Shown: positions 8,135-16,963, counted from the first letter of the stretch. The stretch is 64,000 nucleotides of DNA from Ruixingdingia sedimenti (GCF_031432425.1 NZ_JAVKPH010000020.1:8003-72002), one strand, 5' to 3'. Made by a program: numbers and translations. The notes: a model not told the origin generated them from the sequence alone.

Positions 8135-9061
8135 ATGACACGCGCTGCCGTTCATACCCGCGCCGACGACTACCCGACCCGCGCTGCCAGCGAAAGCTGG
8201 CTGGACCGCAGGGATCCCGTCTGCTGGGGCAAATGGACGCCCGAGGCGCCGCTGACCCGCGCGCAGGCCGACGAATTCGACCGCAAGGGCTTTCTGGTCC
8301 TGCACGACCTGTTTTCCGCCGCCGAGATCGCCCGGCTGCAAGAGGAATCGCGCCGCCTGCGGTCGGGCGAGGCCGATCTTCACGCCGACAACGTGGTGAC
8401 GGAACCGGGGTCCGATGACGTGCGCACCGTCTTTCGGCTGGAGGAGGAAAGCGCCCTCTTCAACCGCCTTGCCTGTGATGCCCGCGTCGCGGGCAAGGTG
8501 CGCTTCCTGCTGGACGACGATCTTTACCTTCACCAGAGCCGCCTGAACTACAAGCCCGGCTTCACCGGCAAGGAATTCTACTGGCATTCGGATTTCGAGA
8601 CATGGCACGCCGAGGACGGCATGCCCCGGATGCGCGCGATTTCCGCCTCGGTCCTGCTGACGGACAACGACGCGCTGAACGGGCCGCTGATGCTGATCCC
8701 CGGGTCGCAGAACCACTACATTTCCTGCGCGGGGGCGACGCCCGAGGACAACCACAAATCCTCGCTGAAAAAGCAGGAAATCGGGGTGCCCAGTCCCGAT
8801 GCGCTGACCGGACTGGCGCGGAAGTTCGGCATCGAATATGCGGCGGGCAAGGCCGGGACGGTGATCCTGTTCGACTGCAACACCATGCATGGGTCGAACG
8901 GGAACATCACGCCGTTTTCGCGCTCGAACGCGTTCTTCGTCTATAACGCCTGGTCGAACCGCTGCGGCGCGCCTTTCGCGGCGGTAAAACCGCGCCCGGC
9001 CTTTCTTGCCGCGCGCGACCCGAAGGCGCCGATCGGGATCGTTTCGGGCCGCATCGCGTGA
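8135..9061 (+). CDS. ectD: Ectoine 5-hydroxylase
   Basis: 308 residues, a non-heme Fe(II)/2-oxoglutarate dioxygenase that converts ectoine to 5-hydroxyectoine. The EctD signature FYWHSDFETWHAEDGMPRMR is intact, with iron ligands His151, Asp153 and His252 (NTMHGSNGN). The ATG at 8135 follows the strongest ribosome site of the cluster (GAAGGAGGTGACG). An extension upstream through ectC in this frame is a shadow. Its presence means the cell makes hydroxyectoine as well, usually linked to heat, desiccation or late-growth osmotic stress. The cluster ends here. Confidence 0.97.
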   Translation: MTRAAVHTRADDYPTRAASESWLDRRDPVCWGKWTPEAPLTRAQADEFDRKGFLVLHDLFSAAEIARLQEESRRLRSGEADLHADNVVTEPGSDDVRTVFRLEEESALFNRLACDARVAGKVRFLLDDDLYLHQSRLNYKPGFTGKEFYWHSDFETWHAEDGMPRMRAISASVLLTDNDALNGPLMLIPGSQNHYISCAGATPEDNHKSSLKKQEIGVPSPDALTGLARKFGIEYAAGKAGTVILFDCNTMHGSNGNITPFSRSNAFFVYNAWSNRCGAPFAAVKPRPAFLAARDPKAPIGIVSGRIA

Positions 9062-9190
9062 TCCTGGCCCGGGCCGCCGGCGGGACGGATGTCCCGGTGC
9101 GGGTCGGGCTGCGGCCGTACAAATATGCTTGACAGGTCAATCTTTCGGGCGAAGCTCGATCCGGGGGAAGAACCCTGTCAGGAGGATTGC

Positions 9191-9442
9191 ATGGAAGACA
9201 CTCAGATCGGCTGGATCGCCGCCATCATCATTGGCGGCCTTGCAGGCTGGGCCGCGTCCAGTCTGATGAAAAGCGATACCGGAATCCTGCTCAACGTCAT
9301 CCTCGGCATCGTCGGCGCGGCGGTGGCGAGCTTTCTGTTCGGCCTTCTGGGCGTCAGCTTCGGCGGCTGGGTCGGCTATCTCGTGGCGGGGATCGTCGGG
9401 GCCTGCATCCTGATCTGGGGCGCGCGCGCGATCCGCAGCTAG
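9191..9442 (+). CDS. GlsB/YeaQ/YmgE-type small membrane stress protein
   Basis: 83 residues with three predicted membrane helices: IGWIAAIIIGGLAGWAASSL, then ILLNVILGIVGAAVASFLFG, then WVGYLVAGIVGACILIWGA. The glycine spacing and the DTGILLNVILGIVGA motif define the transglycosylase-associated (GlsB/YeaQ) family, small inner-membrane proteins induced by general stress, with unknown mechanism. The ATG at 9191 has AGGAGG seven bases upstream; longer in-frame starts lack this. It lies 129 bp after ectD, so it could belong to the same osmotic response, but a separate promoter is equally possible. Confidence 0.9.
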   Translation: MEDTQIGWIAAIIIGGLAGWAASSLMKSDTGILLNVILGIVGAAVASFLFGLLGVSFGGWVGYLVAGIVGACILIWGARAIRS

Positions 9443-9472
9443 CGCGCGCGGCCGGCTCCGGGGGCCCGGCCG

Positions 9473-11284
9473 TCACAGCGGCCGGGTCGCCCTGTCCAGC
9501 CAGGCGCGCGCATGCGGCGACACCATCGGCCCGATCCGCGCCGCGACCTGCGCGTGATAGGCATCGAGCCATCCGCGCTCATCCGCCGACAGCCGTTCGG
9601 ACAGGATCAGCCGCCGGTCGATGGGGGCGAAGGTCAGCGTCTCGAACGCCAGCATGGCGCGGGCATCGGCGCCGGGCAGGGCGGGAGCCTCCGTCACCAC
9701 GATCAGGTTCTCGATGCGGATGCCGAAGGCGCCCTCGCGGTAATAGCCGGGCTCGTTCGACAGGATCATGCCGGGGTCCAGCGGCACCTCGGATATGCGC
9801 GACAGCCGCTGCGGCCCCTCGTGCACCGACAGGAAGGCCCCCACGCCATGGCCGGTGCCGTGGTCGTAATCCTGCCCCGCCAGCCACAGCGGATAGCGCG
9901 CCAGCGCATCCAGATCGCGCCCCGCCAGCCCCTTGGGCCAGCGCAGGCGGGATATGGCGATCATCCCCTGCAACACGCGGGTGAAGGCTTCGCATGCCTC
10001 TGCGGGCGGCTCGCCCACGGCGACGGTGCGGGTGATGTCGGTGGTGCCGTCGCGGTACTGGCCGCCGGAATCGACCAGCAGCAATTCGCCCGCCGCCAAG
10101 GGCCGGTTGGTGTCCTCGGTCACGCGGTAATGGACGATGGCGCCGTTCGGGCCCGCGCCGCAGATCGTCTCGAAGCTGAGGTCGTGCAGCTGGTTCGTGG
10201 CGCGGCGGAACCCTTCGAGCCCCCGCACCACGTCGATCTCCGTTACCTTCGCCCCGGCGCAGACCGCCTGCGCCTGGGTGTCGAGCCAGCAGAGGAATTC
10301 CACCACCGCCGCGCCGTCGCGCAGATGGGCGGTGCGGGTGGCGGCGATTTCGGCCGGGTTCTTGCGCGCCTTGGGCAGGCGGCAGGGATCGTCGCCCCAG
10401 ACCCGCGCGACCTCTGCCGCGTCGAGTTCCTGCACCACGGCAAGCGGCGCGCTGGTCCGGTCCACCCGCACCGGGCCGGTCAGCGTGTGCAGCGCGGGCA
10501 CGAAGGCCGCGGGCGGGCGCAGGGTGACGTGATCGCCCAGATGGGCGCGGGTTTCCGGGCCGAACTTGGCCGGTTCGGCAAAGACGCTGACGCGGGCGTC
10601 GTCGTGCAGGATGGCGAAGCCCTGCACCACCGGATTGCGCGGCACATCCGCGCCGCGGATGTTCAAAAGCCAGCAGAGCGAATCCGGCAGCGTGATCACC
10701 GCCGCGCGCTGGCCCGCGGCGCGCAGGGCCTCGGCCAGCCGGGCGCGCTTGGCGGCGGCGGATTCGCCCGCCAGATCCTCGGGGTGGGGGACGGCCGCGC
10801 CGCAGGGGGGCGGGGGCTGGTCGGGCCAGACCGCGTCGATGGGGTTGGCGACGGGGCGCAGGGTGACGGGATGGCCGGCCAGTTGCGCCTCGATCTTCTC
10901 GATTTCTTCCGCCGTGTGCAGCCAGGGGTCGAAGCCGACCACGCCGTCCGCCAGATGGTCGCGCAGCCAGTCGCCGGGGCGGGTTTCGGGCCAGTTGACG
11001 GGGGTGAAGCAATCGGCCACCTGCGCGCGCACCTGCAGCCGGTAGCGGCCGTCGATGAACACCCCGGCGGTATCCGGCAGCACGATGCAGAACCCCGCCG
11101 ATCCGGTGAAGCCCGTCAGCCAGGCCAGCCGTTCATCCCGCGCCGCGACATATTCGCCCTGATGCGCATCGGCGCGGGGCACGATGAAGCCCGCCAGCCC
11201 CTGCACCGCAAGCGCCGCGCGCAGGGCGGCAAGGCGCGGGGGCCCCTGGTCGGGCGTGGTCGTGGCGGTGAAGGTCTGCAACAT
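9473..11284 (-). CDS. Aminopeptidase P family protein (Xaa-Pro aminopeptidase, M24B)
   Basis: 603 residues, the long three-domain type with two creatinase-like N-terminal domains and a C-terminal pita-bread domain. The dinuclear metal site can be read: Asp in LLLVDSGGQYRDGTTDITRT (two ligands), His in HGTGHGVGAFLSVHEGPQR, Glu in SNEPGYYREGAFGIRIEN, and the glutamate of the last motif. It removes N-terminal residues before proline from cytosolic peptides. The start at 11284 gives MLQTFTATTTPDQGPPRLAA, as in related proteins; the frame extends 52 codons further upstream into palindromic DNA, which is rejected. Confidence 0.9.
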   Translation of the reverse strand: MLQTFTATTTPDQGPPRLAALRAALAVQGLAGFIVPRADAHQGEYVAARDERLAWLTGFTGSAGFCIVLPDTAGVFIDGRYRLQVRAQVADCFTPVNWPETRPGDWLRDHLADGVVGFDPWLHTAEEIEKIEAQLAGHPVTLRPVANPIDAVWPDQPPPPCGAAVPHPEDLAGESAAAKRARLAEALRAAGQRAAVITLPDSLCWLLNIRGADVPRNPVVQGFAILHDDARVSVFAEPAKFGPETRAHLGDHVTLRPPAAFVPALHTLTGPVRVDRTSAPLAVVQELDAAEVARVWGDDPCRLPKARKNPAEIAATRTAHLRDGAAVVEFLCWLDTQAQAVCAGAKVTEIDVVRGLEGFRRATNQLHDLSFETICGAGPNGAIVHYRVTEDTNRPLAAGELLLVDSGGQYRDGTTDITRTVAVGEPPAEACEAFTRVLQGMIAISRLRWPKGLAGRDLDALARYPLWLAGQDYDHGTGHGVGAFLSVHEGPQRLSRISEVPLDPGMILSNEPGYYREGAFGIRIENLIVVTEAPALPGADARAMLAFETLTFAPIDRRLILSERLSADERGWLDAYHAQVAARIGPMVSPHARAWLDRATRPL

Positions 11285-11693
11285 GGCGGGCCCCTGTCGG
11301 TATGGCAATCGGCGCAGGGTCGCATCGCCGTGCGCCGGGTGCAATGGGGACCCGGCCTTCCACGCCCCCGCTCTGGCTGGCGAAGGCGCGTGCCTTCGCC
11401 ACGTCCTGCGGGTTGAGCTTGTCCCGGCCGGGGGCCCCAAGCCCCCGGCCAGCGCCCGCCCCGCCCATGGCGGGCGCTTCTCGCCCGCCGGGGCAGGCGC
11501 CGGCCTACCCTTTGTGCCTGTGATCTCCGTTTTCAGTGGAAAGGTCGCGCGACGGGCGGGGGAAACGCAGTGCGTTTCCTGTTCCCACCCGGCCCGACGT
11601 GATGCGGTTTCCGGTCCGTTTGGTCATGCCGAGGCAAGTCCCGGCCTGTGGACGCAGGGGCCCGGCCCGGGCGGCGTACGACCGCCTCCCGCC
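11285..11693. repeat. 409-bp intergenic region holding a cluster of four perfect hairpins
   Basis: There is no gene here. Four palindromes follow each other: TGGCGAAGGC/GCCTTCGCCA (11378-11401), GGCCGGGGGC/GCCCCCGGCC (11426-11450), GCGCCCGCC/GGCGGGCGC (11452-11477) and GGAAACGCA/TGCGTTTCC (11561-11579). They lie after cobT and before the aminopeptidase gene, both on the minus strand. They may form 3' ends, block exonucleases or bind proteins. None has a T-run. Confidence 0.7.
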
Positions 11694-13580
11694 CTACCGC
11701 CGCCAGACGCCGCTTGCGACCTTGTTCATCCCCAGCACCCGGGCGCGCTTGCGCGGGTCGGTGTCGAAGAGCCCGGCCAGCTGTTCCGTCATCGCGCCGG
11801 CCAGCTGTTCCACATCGGTGATCGTCACCGCATGCTGGTAATAGCGCGTCACGTCATGGCCGATGCCGATGGCGATCAGTTCCACCGCCTTGCGCTTTTC
11901 CACCATGGCGATCACGTCGCGCAGGTGCTTTTCCAGATAGGTCGCGGCATTGACCGACAGCGTGCTGTCATCCACCGGCGCGCCGTCGGAAATCACCATC
12001 AGGATCTTGCGCGCCTCGCGCCGGGCCAGCATCCGGCGGTGCGCCCATTCCAGCGCCTCGCCGTCGATGTTTTCCTTCAGCAGCCCTTCCTTCATCATCA
12101 GGCCGAGGTTCTCGCGCGTGCGCCGCCACGGCGCATCCGCCCCCTTGTAGACGATGTGCCGCAGATCGTTGAGCCGCCCCGGCGCCTGCGGGCGGCCGGC
12201 GGCGAGCCATTTTTCCCGGCTCTGCCCGCCCTTCCAGGCGCGGGTGGTGAAACCCAGAATCTCCACCTTCACCTGGCAGCGTTCCAGTGTGCGCGCCAGC
12301 ACATCGGCGCAGATCGCCGCGATGGAGATCGGCCGGCCCCGCATGGACCCCGAGTTGTCGAGCAGAAGCGTGACCACCGTGTCGCGGAACTCGGTGTCCT
12401 TTTCGACCTTGAAGGACAAGGGCGTCGTCGGGTTCGCCACCACGCGGGCAAGGCGGGCGACGTCGAGGATGCCTTCCTCGCGGTCGAATTCCCAGCTTCG
12501 GTTCTGCTGCGCCTGCAACCGGCGTTGCAGCTTGTTCGCCAGCCGCCCCACCGCACCCTTCAGCGGTTCCAGCTGCTGGTCGAGATAGGCGCGCAGGCGT
12601 TCGAGTTCCGCCGGTTCCGCCAGATCCTCGGCGTGGATTTCCTCGTCGTGGTCGGTGGTGAAGGCGCGATAGTTGGGGTCGGCGTCGGAATGCGGCGGCG
12701 GGGCGGGCGGTTCCGGGGGCTCGTCGCCCTCGGGCATCTCGACTTCTTCCATCGCCTCCATGTCGGCGGTGTCTTCCATCGAGACCTGGGCCTGCGTCTG
12801 GTCCTGCTGCTGGTCCTGGCTCTGTTCGGGGGCGGCCTCGGTGTCGTCGGGCTCGTCCTCGCCGGTGCTGTCGGGGGCGTCCTCGTCCTCGGAGGCGTCT
12901 TCGGACGAATCGTCCTCGGGGTCGGGCTGGTCGGGGTCGTCGCCCAACTGGTCGGCATAGCCCAGATCGGCGATGACCTTGCGGGCCAGCCGCGCGAAGG
13001 CGGCCTGATCGGCCAGCACATGGTCTAGGTTTTCCAGCGTGCCGCCAGCCTGCGATTCGATGAACCCGCGCCACAGATCCATCACATTCGCCGCGCCCTC
13101 GGGCAGCGCGCGGCCCGTGGCCAGATGGCGCACCAGATAGCCCGCGGCGGCGGGCAGGGGGGCATCCTCGGCGCGGGTGATCTGGGCATAGCCGCGCCGG
13201 TCGGCCTCGTGCGCGATGCGCGCGTCGATATTGCCCGCGGTGCCGGGCATCGCGCGCGCGCCCACGGCCTCGCACCGGGCGGTTTCCATCGCCTCGTAGA
13301 TCTCGCGCGCCAGCGGGCCGGAGGGGGCGTAGCGGCTGTGGGTCGCGTCGTCGTGGTGGCGGCGGCGCAGCGCGAAGGCATCGGCGGTGCCGCGGGCCAG
13401 CAGCACCTCGTCCCGCGTCAGGCGGCGGCTGACCTGCGGCAGGCGCATCGTCTCGCCCGTCATGCCCGGCGCATCGACCGAATAGTTCACCGTCAGGTCC
13501 GGCGCGTCGGCCAGCGTCTTGGTCGCCTCTGCCAGCGCCTTCTTGAACGGATCAGCGGGGTTGTCGGTGGGCTTGGTCAC
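11694..13580 (-). CDS. cobT: Cobaltochelatase subunit CobT
   Basis: 628 residues. With CobS and CobN it inserts cobalt into hydrogenobyrinic acid diamide in aerobic cobalamin synthesis; CobS-CobT form an AAA+ chaperone-like complex. The layout is typical: an N-terminal helical domain, a highly acidic linker at about residues 215-310 rich in Asp, Glu, Gln and Pro, and a C-terminal von Willebrand A domain whose MIDAS motif is LLLDNSGSMRG. The start is a GTG whose GTGA overlaps the stop of the upstream gene, so the N-terminus reads MTKPTDNPADPFKKAL. It is transcribed with cobS and a small exported protein; cobN is not in the window. Confidence 0.95.
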   Translation of the reverse strand: MTKPTDNPADPFKKALAEATKTLADAPDLTVNYSVDAPGMTGETMRLPQVSRRLTRDEVLLARGTADAFALRRRHHDDATHSRYAPSGPLAREIYEAMETARCEAVGARAMPGTAGNIDARIAHEADRRGYAQITRAEDAPLPAAAGYLVRHLATGRALPEGAANVMDLWRGFIESQAGGTLENLDHVLADQAAFARLARKVIADLGYADQLGDDPDQPDPEDDSSEDASEDEDAPDSTGEDEPDDTEAAPEQSQDQQQDQTQAQVSMEDTADMEAMEEVEMPEGDEPPEPPAPPPHSDADPNYRAFTTDHDEEIHAEDLAEPAELERLRAYLDQQLEPLKGAVGRLANKLQRRLQAQQNRSWEFDREEGILDVARLARVVANPTTPLSFKVEKDTEFRDTVVTLLLDNSGSMRGRPISIAAICADVLARTLERCQVKVEILGFTTRAWKGGQSREKWLAAGRPQAPGRLNDLRHIVYKGADAPWRRTRENLGLMMKEGLLKENIDGEALEWAHRRMLARREARKILMVISDGAPVDDSTLSVNAATYLEKHLRDVIAMVEKRKAVELIAIGIGHDVTRYYQHAVTITDVEQLAGAMTEQLAGLFDTDPRKRARVLGMNKVASGVWRR

Positions 13581-13966
13581 GGCAGGTCTCGGGTCTCGGG
13601 CTGGGTCGCGGCGAAATCCTCGCACCGTTTCAGCAGCCGGTCATGGATGTCGCGGCTGGCGGCATCGCCGCCGAGGACATGGGCCCGCACGGTCAGCGCC
13701 ATGCGGGGCCGTTCCTCGGCGATGAAGGCGTCGATCTTGCCCGCATCGCCCCCGCCGAGCCGCACCGCCGCATCGCGGAAGGCGCGCGCGCGGTCGCGGT
13801 CGGACGGATGGGCATCCAGATGCCGCGATCCCGCCGCCACATCCGACCGCCCCATCCAGAAGGCCGCGCACTGGGCCGCGGGAAAGAACGCCCGCGCCTC
13901 TTGCGCCGCGGCCGCCCCGGCCGAAAGCGCCAGCATCGCCGTCGCTTGCGCCCAGCCCCGGACCAT
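13577..13966 (-). CDS. Small exported protein of unknown function between cobS and cobT
   Basis: 129 residues beginning with a signal peptide, MVRGWAQATAMLALSAGA, followed by AAAQEA, a plausible signal peptidase I site. The mature part is helical with two cysteines (AAQCAAFW and LKRCEDF) that could pair in the periplasm. I do not recognise the family. It is locked into the operon: its ATG overlaps the cobS stop (ATGA) and its stop overlaps the cobT GTG (GTGA). Both neighbours are cytosolic, so an exported protein in this position is odd; it may simply be hitch-hiking in the transcript. Confidence 0.75.
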   Translation of the reverse strand: MVRGWAQATAMLALSAGAAAAQEARAFFPAAQCAAFWMGRSDVAAGSRHLDAHPSDRDRARAFRDAAVRLGGGDAGKIDAFIAEERPRMALTVRAHVLGGDAASRDIHDRLLKRCEDFAATQPETRDLP

Positions 13967-14940
13967 CACCGCATCGCCTGGCTCGCCGCGCTTTCCGGCA
14001 GTTCCTCGTTGAAGCAACGCTGGTAGAATTCCGCCACCGTCTGGCGTTCCAGTTCATCGCATTTGTTGAGGAAGGAAAGGCGGAAGGCATAGCCCACGTT
14101 GCGGAAGATCTGCGCGTTCTGCGCCCAGTTGATGACCGTCCGCGGGCTCATCACCGTCGACAGATCGCCGTTCATGAAGGCGGTGCGCGTCAGATCGGCG
14201 ACCGTCACCATCTGCGCGATGGTCTTGCGCCCGGCGGCGGTGTTGTAATGCGGGTTCTTCGCCAGCACGATCGCGGTTTCCGCATCGTGGCTGAGGTAGT
14301 TCAGCGTCGCCACCAGCGACCAGCGGTCCATCTGCGCCTGGTTGATCTGCTGCACGCCGTGGTAAAGCCCGGTCGTGTCGCCCAGACCCACGGTGTTCGC
14401 GGTGGCGAACAGGCGGAAGCAGGGATTGGGGGTGATGATCTCGTTCTGGTCCAGGAGCGTCAGCTTGCCGTCATGTTCCAGCACGCGCTGGATGACGAAC
14501 ATCACGTCCGGCCGGCCGGCGTCGTATTCGTCGAACACGATGGCGACGGGGTTGCGCAGCGCCCAGGGCAGGATGCCTTCGTGGAATTCCGTCACCTGCT
14601 TGCCGTCGCGCAGCTTGATCGCATCCTTGCCGATCAGGTCGATCCGGCTGATGTGGCTGTCGAGGTTGACCCGCACGCAGGGCCAGTTCAGCCGCGCCGC
14701 CACCTGCTCGATATGGGTGGATTTGCCGGTGCCGTGATAGCCCTGGATCATCACCCGGCGGTTGTAGGCAAAGCCCGCAAGGATGGCGAGCGTCGTGTCG
14801 GGGTCGAATTTGTAGGTCGGGTCGATTTCGGGCACACGGTCGGTGCGGTCGGCAAAGCCCCTCACCTTCATGTCGGTGTCGATGCCGAAGATGTCGCGCA
14901 CGGCGATGTCCTCGGTGGGTTTCGCGTTCATGTCCGTCAT
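13966..14940 (-). CDS. cobS: Cobaltochelatase subunit CobS
   Basis: 324 residues, the AAA+ ATPase partner of CobT. Recognisable parts are RDIFGIDTDMKVRGFADR near the N-terminus, the Walker A GYHGTGKST, the Walker B IVFDEYDAGRPDV, and sensor/arginine-finger segments around CFRLFATANTVGLGD. The start MTDMNAKPTEDIAVRD at 14940 agrees with other CobS proteins; an ATG at 14952 is an alternative. It heads the cobS-(exported protein)-cobT operon and is preceded by the J-domain gene on the same strand. Confidence 0.95.
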   Translation of the reverse strand: MTDMNAKPTEDIAVRDIFGIDTDMKVRGFADRTDRVPEIDPTYKFDPDTTLAILAGFAYNRRVMIQGYHGTGKSTHIEQVAARLNWPCVRVNLDSHISRIDLIGKDAIKLRDGKQVTEFHEGILPWALRNPVAIVFDEYDAGRPDVMFVIQRVLEHDGKLTLLDQNEIITPNPCFRLFATANTVGLGDTTGLYHGVQQINQAQMDRWSLVATLNYLSHDAETAIVLAKNPHYNTAAGRKTIAQMVTVADLTRTAFMNGDLSTVMSPRTVINWAQNAQIFRNVGYAFRLSFLNKCDELERQTVAEFYQRCFNEELPESAASQAMR

Positions 14941-15065
14941 GCCTGCCGCCATCGTCTGGAACCACACCGGCCCCGCGGGGCCATCCGGCGAGTTGTGGTA
15001 CATATCGCCCGCCCCTGCAAGGGCAAGGCGGCATCGCGCCGCGCGGGACGGGCGCCCCCGGCGCC

Positions 15066-15692
15066 TCAGTCGCGGAAGTGGCGGCTGTCCTTGATCTGGT
15101 CCCAGGCCCAGACCACCTCTTGCAGCCGTTCCTCGTCGGCGCGGTTGCCGCCGTTGAGGTCGGGGTGCAGGTCCTTGACCAGGCTCTTGTATTGCTTGCG
15201 GATTTCCGCCCGCGTCCAGCTGTCGCGCGCATCGAGGATGTCGAGCGCGCGGCGTTCCGTCGGCGGCAGCTTGCGCGTCGGGCCCGGCGTCGGGTTGCGT
15301 GTGGCCTTTTCGCCCAGAATCTCCATCGGGTCCTCGACGCCGAGCCGCGCCCAGGCCCGGCCCTCGTCGGGGCGGTTGCCGAAGGGCTTGGTCTCGCGCC
15401 CCCAGAGCCGGTCCTTGTCGAGGAATTTCTGGAATTCCTCCTCGGTATGGCCCTGGAAGAAGTTCCATTTGAGGTTGTATTCGCGCACATGGTCGCGGCA
15501 GAACCACAGGTATTCGTCCAGCGAATCCGGGGATTTGGGCGCGCGGTACTGGCCCGGCGCGGTGCAGCCGGGATAGTCGCAGGGCCGGTCCACACCCTCG
15601 AAGGCGCCGGACATGCCGCGCCGGCCGCGGGTGCGGCGCTTCTTGTCCGCCGAAACGCGGATGTCGAATTCGAAGGGCGAACCTTTGGTCAT
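15066..15692 (-). CDS. J-domain (DnaJ-like) protein
   Basis: 208 residues. The J domain is C-terminal (about residues 145-205): ALDILDARDSWTRAEIRKQY, then LVKDLHPDLNGG with the HPD tripeptide that stimulates Hsp70 ATPase, and LQEVVWAWDQIKDSR. The N-terminal half has a CDYPGC...FCRDHV pattern with three cysteines and a histidine, perhaps a small metal site. This architecture recurs next to cobS in Rhodobacterales. It probably delivers clients to DnaK; the client is unknown. The start at 15692 (MTKGSPFEFDIRVSADKKRR) has AAGG upstream; a longer start at 15737 is less likely. Confidence 0.88.
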   Translation of the reverse strand: MTKGSPFEFDIRVSADKKRRTRGRRGMSGAFEGVDRPCDYPGCTAPGQYRAPKSPDSLDEYLWFCRDHVREYNLKWNFFQGHTEEEFQKFLDKDRLWGRETKPFGNRPDEGRAWARLGVEDPMEILGEKATRNPTPGPTRKLPPTERRALDILDARDSWTRAEIRKQYKSLVKDLHPDLNGGNRADEERLQEVVWAWDQIKDSRHFRD

Positions 15693-15765
15693 CTGCTTGC
15701 CTTTCCGACTCGGAGGCGAGAGTTTAGAGTTTTCCACGGCGGCTTGAAGGGGTTGACACAGCGAA

Positions 15766-16023
15766 ATGCGGATCGAGAATCAAATTCGCGCGCGCCTGAC
15801 CGGGGCTTTCGCGCCCGAACGGCTGGAAGTGGTGAACGAAAGCCACCGGCACAAGGGGCATGCGGGCGATGACGGGTCGGGCGAAAGCCATTTCCGCGTG
15901 GTCATCGCCGCCCCCGCCTTTGCGGGGATGAGCCGGATCGAACGCCACCGCGCGGTGCATGCGGCGCTCGGCCCCGCGGTGGTGGGGCGCATCCACGCGC
16001 TGGCGCTGGACATTTCCGGCTAG
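15766..16023 (+). CDS. bolA: BolA family protein
   Basis: 85 residues. The single BolA fold is clear: IRARLTGAFAPERLEVVNES, then the HKGHAG loop and ESHFRVVIAAPAFAGMSRIE, RHRAVHAALG, and a final IHALALDISG. BolA proteins pair with monothiol glutaredoxins through shared Fe-S clusters and also bind DNA; the histidines of the loop and of RHRAVH are the usual cluster ligands. It is divergent from the J-domain gene, with 73 bp between their starts. Confidence 0.93.
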   Translation: MRIENQIRARLTGAFAPERLEVVNESHRHKGHAGDDGSGESHFRVVIAAPAFAGMSRIERHRAVHAALGPAVVGRIHALALDISG

Positions 16024-16024
16024 G

Positions 16025-16501
16025 CTATTCCGCCGCCTGATCGGGCCGGGGCGTGGCCGGGCCCGCGGGCGTGGCGGGGCCGACGGGCGGGGCCTGCCCG
16101 GGCGCGGCCGGTGCGGCGCGGGTGACGGCGGCGAACAGCGACCGCCCGGCGGCGATGGGGCCCGCGATGGGCGAGGGCGCGGGGGCCGCCACCTCGGGCG
16201 CGGCGGTCAGCGCCCGGCGCGCGGCCTCTGCCGGGTCGGGGGCGGCGGCCGGCGCCGCGGCGGCGGGGGCAAGGCTGCGGCGGAACACCAGCATGTTCTG
16301 GAAAGAGGTGGTCTTGCTGGTCAGGCCGCTGCGTTCTTCGCAGGGCAGGGTGTCGGCGCGCAGGTATTCCCAGCCCTCGCGGCCCAGGTCGTTCATCATC
16401 TGCGTCAGCGCAAGGGCAAAGCGGTCCGCCGTGGTCCGCGCGCCCCTGGCCTTTTCGCCGCGGCGCGGGGCCGGGATGACCTTGTATTCGTAGTGCTGCA
16501 T
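16025..16501 (-). CDS. DUF4177 domain protein with an Ala/Pro-rich tail
   Basis: 158 residues. The first 75 form the DUF4177 domain (MQHYEYKVIPAPRRGEKARG, then LTQMMNDLGREGWEYLRADT and SFQNMLVFRR). The rest is a low-complexity Ala/Pro/Gly tail. DUF4177 proteins are small and of unknown function. The start at 16501 has AGGGGCAGAGA just upstream. The gene converges on bolA, with only one base between their stop codons. Confidence 0.85.
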   Translation of the reverse strand: MQHYEYKVIPAPRRGEKARGARTTADRFALALTQMMNDLGREGWEYLRADTLPCEERSGLTSKTTSFQNMLVFRRSLAPAAAAPAAAPDPAEAARRALTAAPEVAAPAPSPIAGPIAAGRSLFAAVTRAAPAAPGQAPPVGPATPAGPATPRPDQAAE

Positions 16502-16645
16502 TCTCTGCCCCTCGGGTTGTGCCGGCATTCTATGGGATTCGCGCCGCAAGGCCAAATGCCCAAAGGCTTTTTCGGCACAAAACCGCGGGAGCGCGATGTT
16601 GTGGGGGCATGGACCGCAGACGCTATTGGTGGTGGCGGGCCGGGA

Positions 16646-16960
16646 TCAGGATGCGATCTTCATCAGCACCAGCCCCGCCACGATCAGCACCGCCGCCACC
16701 AGCCGCATCGGCGTGACCGCCTCGCCCAGCACCGCCCAGCCGACCACGAAGGCCCCCACGGCGCCGATTCCCGTCCAGACCATATAGGCGGTGCCGAGCG
16801 GCAGCACCTTCATCGACAGCGACAAAAGCGCGAAGCTGCCCACCATGCCCACCACCATCACGCCGGTATAGACCGGCTGGGTGAACCCGTTCGACAGTTT
16901 CATCGCCCACGCCCAGAGGATTTCCAGCAGCCCCGCCAGAAACAGCATGATCCAAGCCAT
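16646..16960 (-). CDS. gdx: Guanidinium exporter (SMR family, Gdx/SugE type)
   Basis: 104 residues with four membrane helices, the small-multidrug-resistance fold that works as a dual-topology dimer. The start MAWIMLFLAGLLEILWAWAM contains the invariant Glu13 (proton/substrate site), and KLSNGFTQP follows as in the Gdx (guanidinium) branch rather than the Qac (drug) branch. The second helix has FALLSLSMKVLPLGTAYMVW with GTAYMVWTGIG, the SMR signature. The deciding evidence for guanidinium is the guanidine-II riboswitch directly upstream (16964-17027). The ATG at 16960 has GGAGAG six bases upstream; longer frames run through the riboswitch and are rejected. Older annotation would call this SugE, a quaternary-ammonium pump. 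Confidence 0.92.
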   Translation of the reverse strand: MAWIMLFLAGLLEILWAWAMKLSNGFTQPVYTGVMVVGMVGSFALLSLSMKVLPLGTAYMVWTGIGAVGAFVVGWAVLGEAVTPMRLVAAVLIVAGLVLMKIAS

Positions 16961-16963
16961 CGC

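Noticed and set aside
16646..16960. Quaternary-ammonium or drug exporter (Qac type)
   Set aside because: The guanidine-II riboswitch and the Gdx-type N-terminal motif favour guanidinium.
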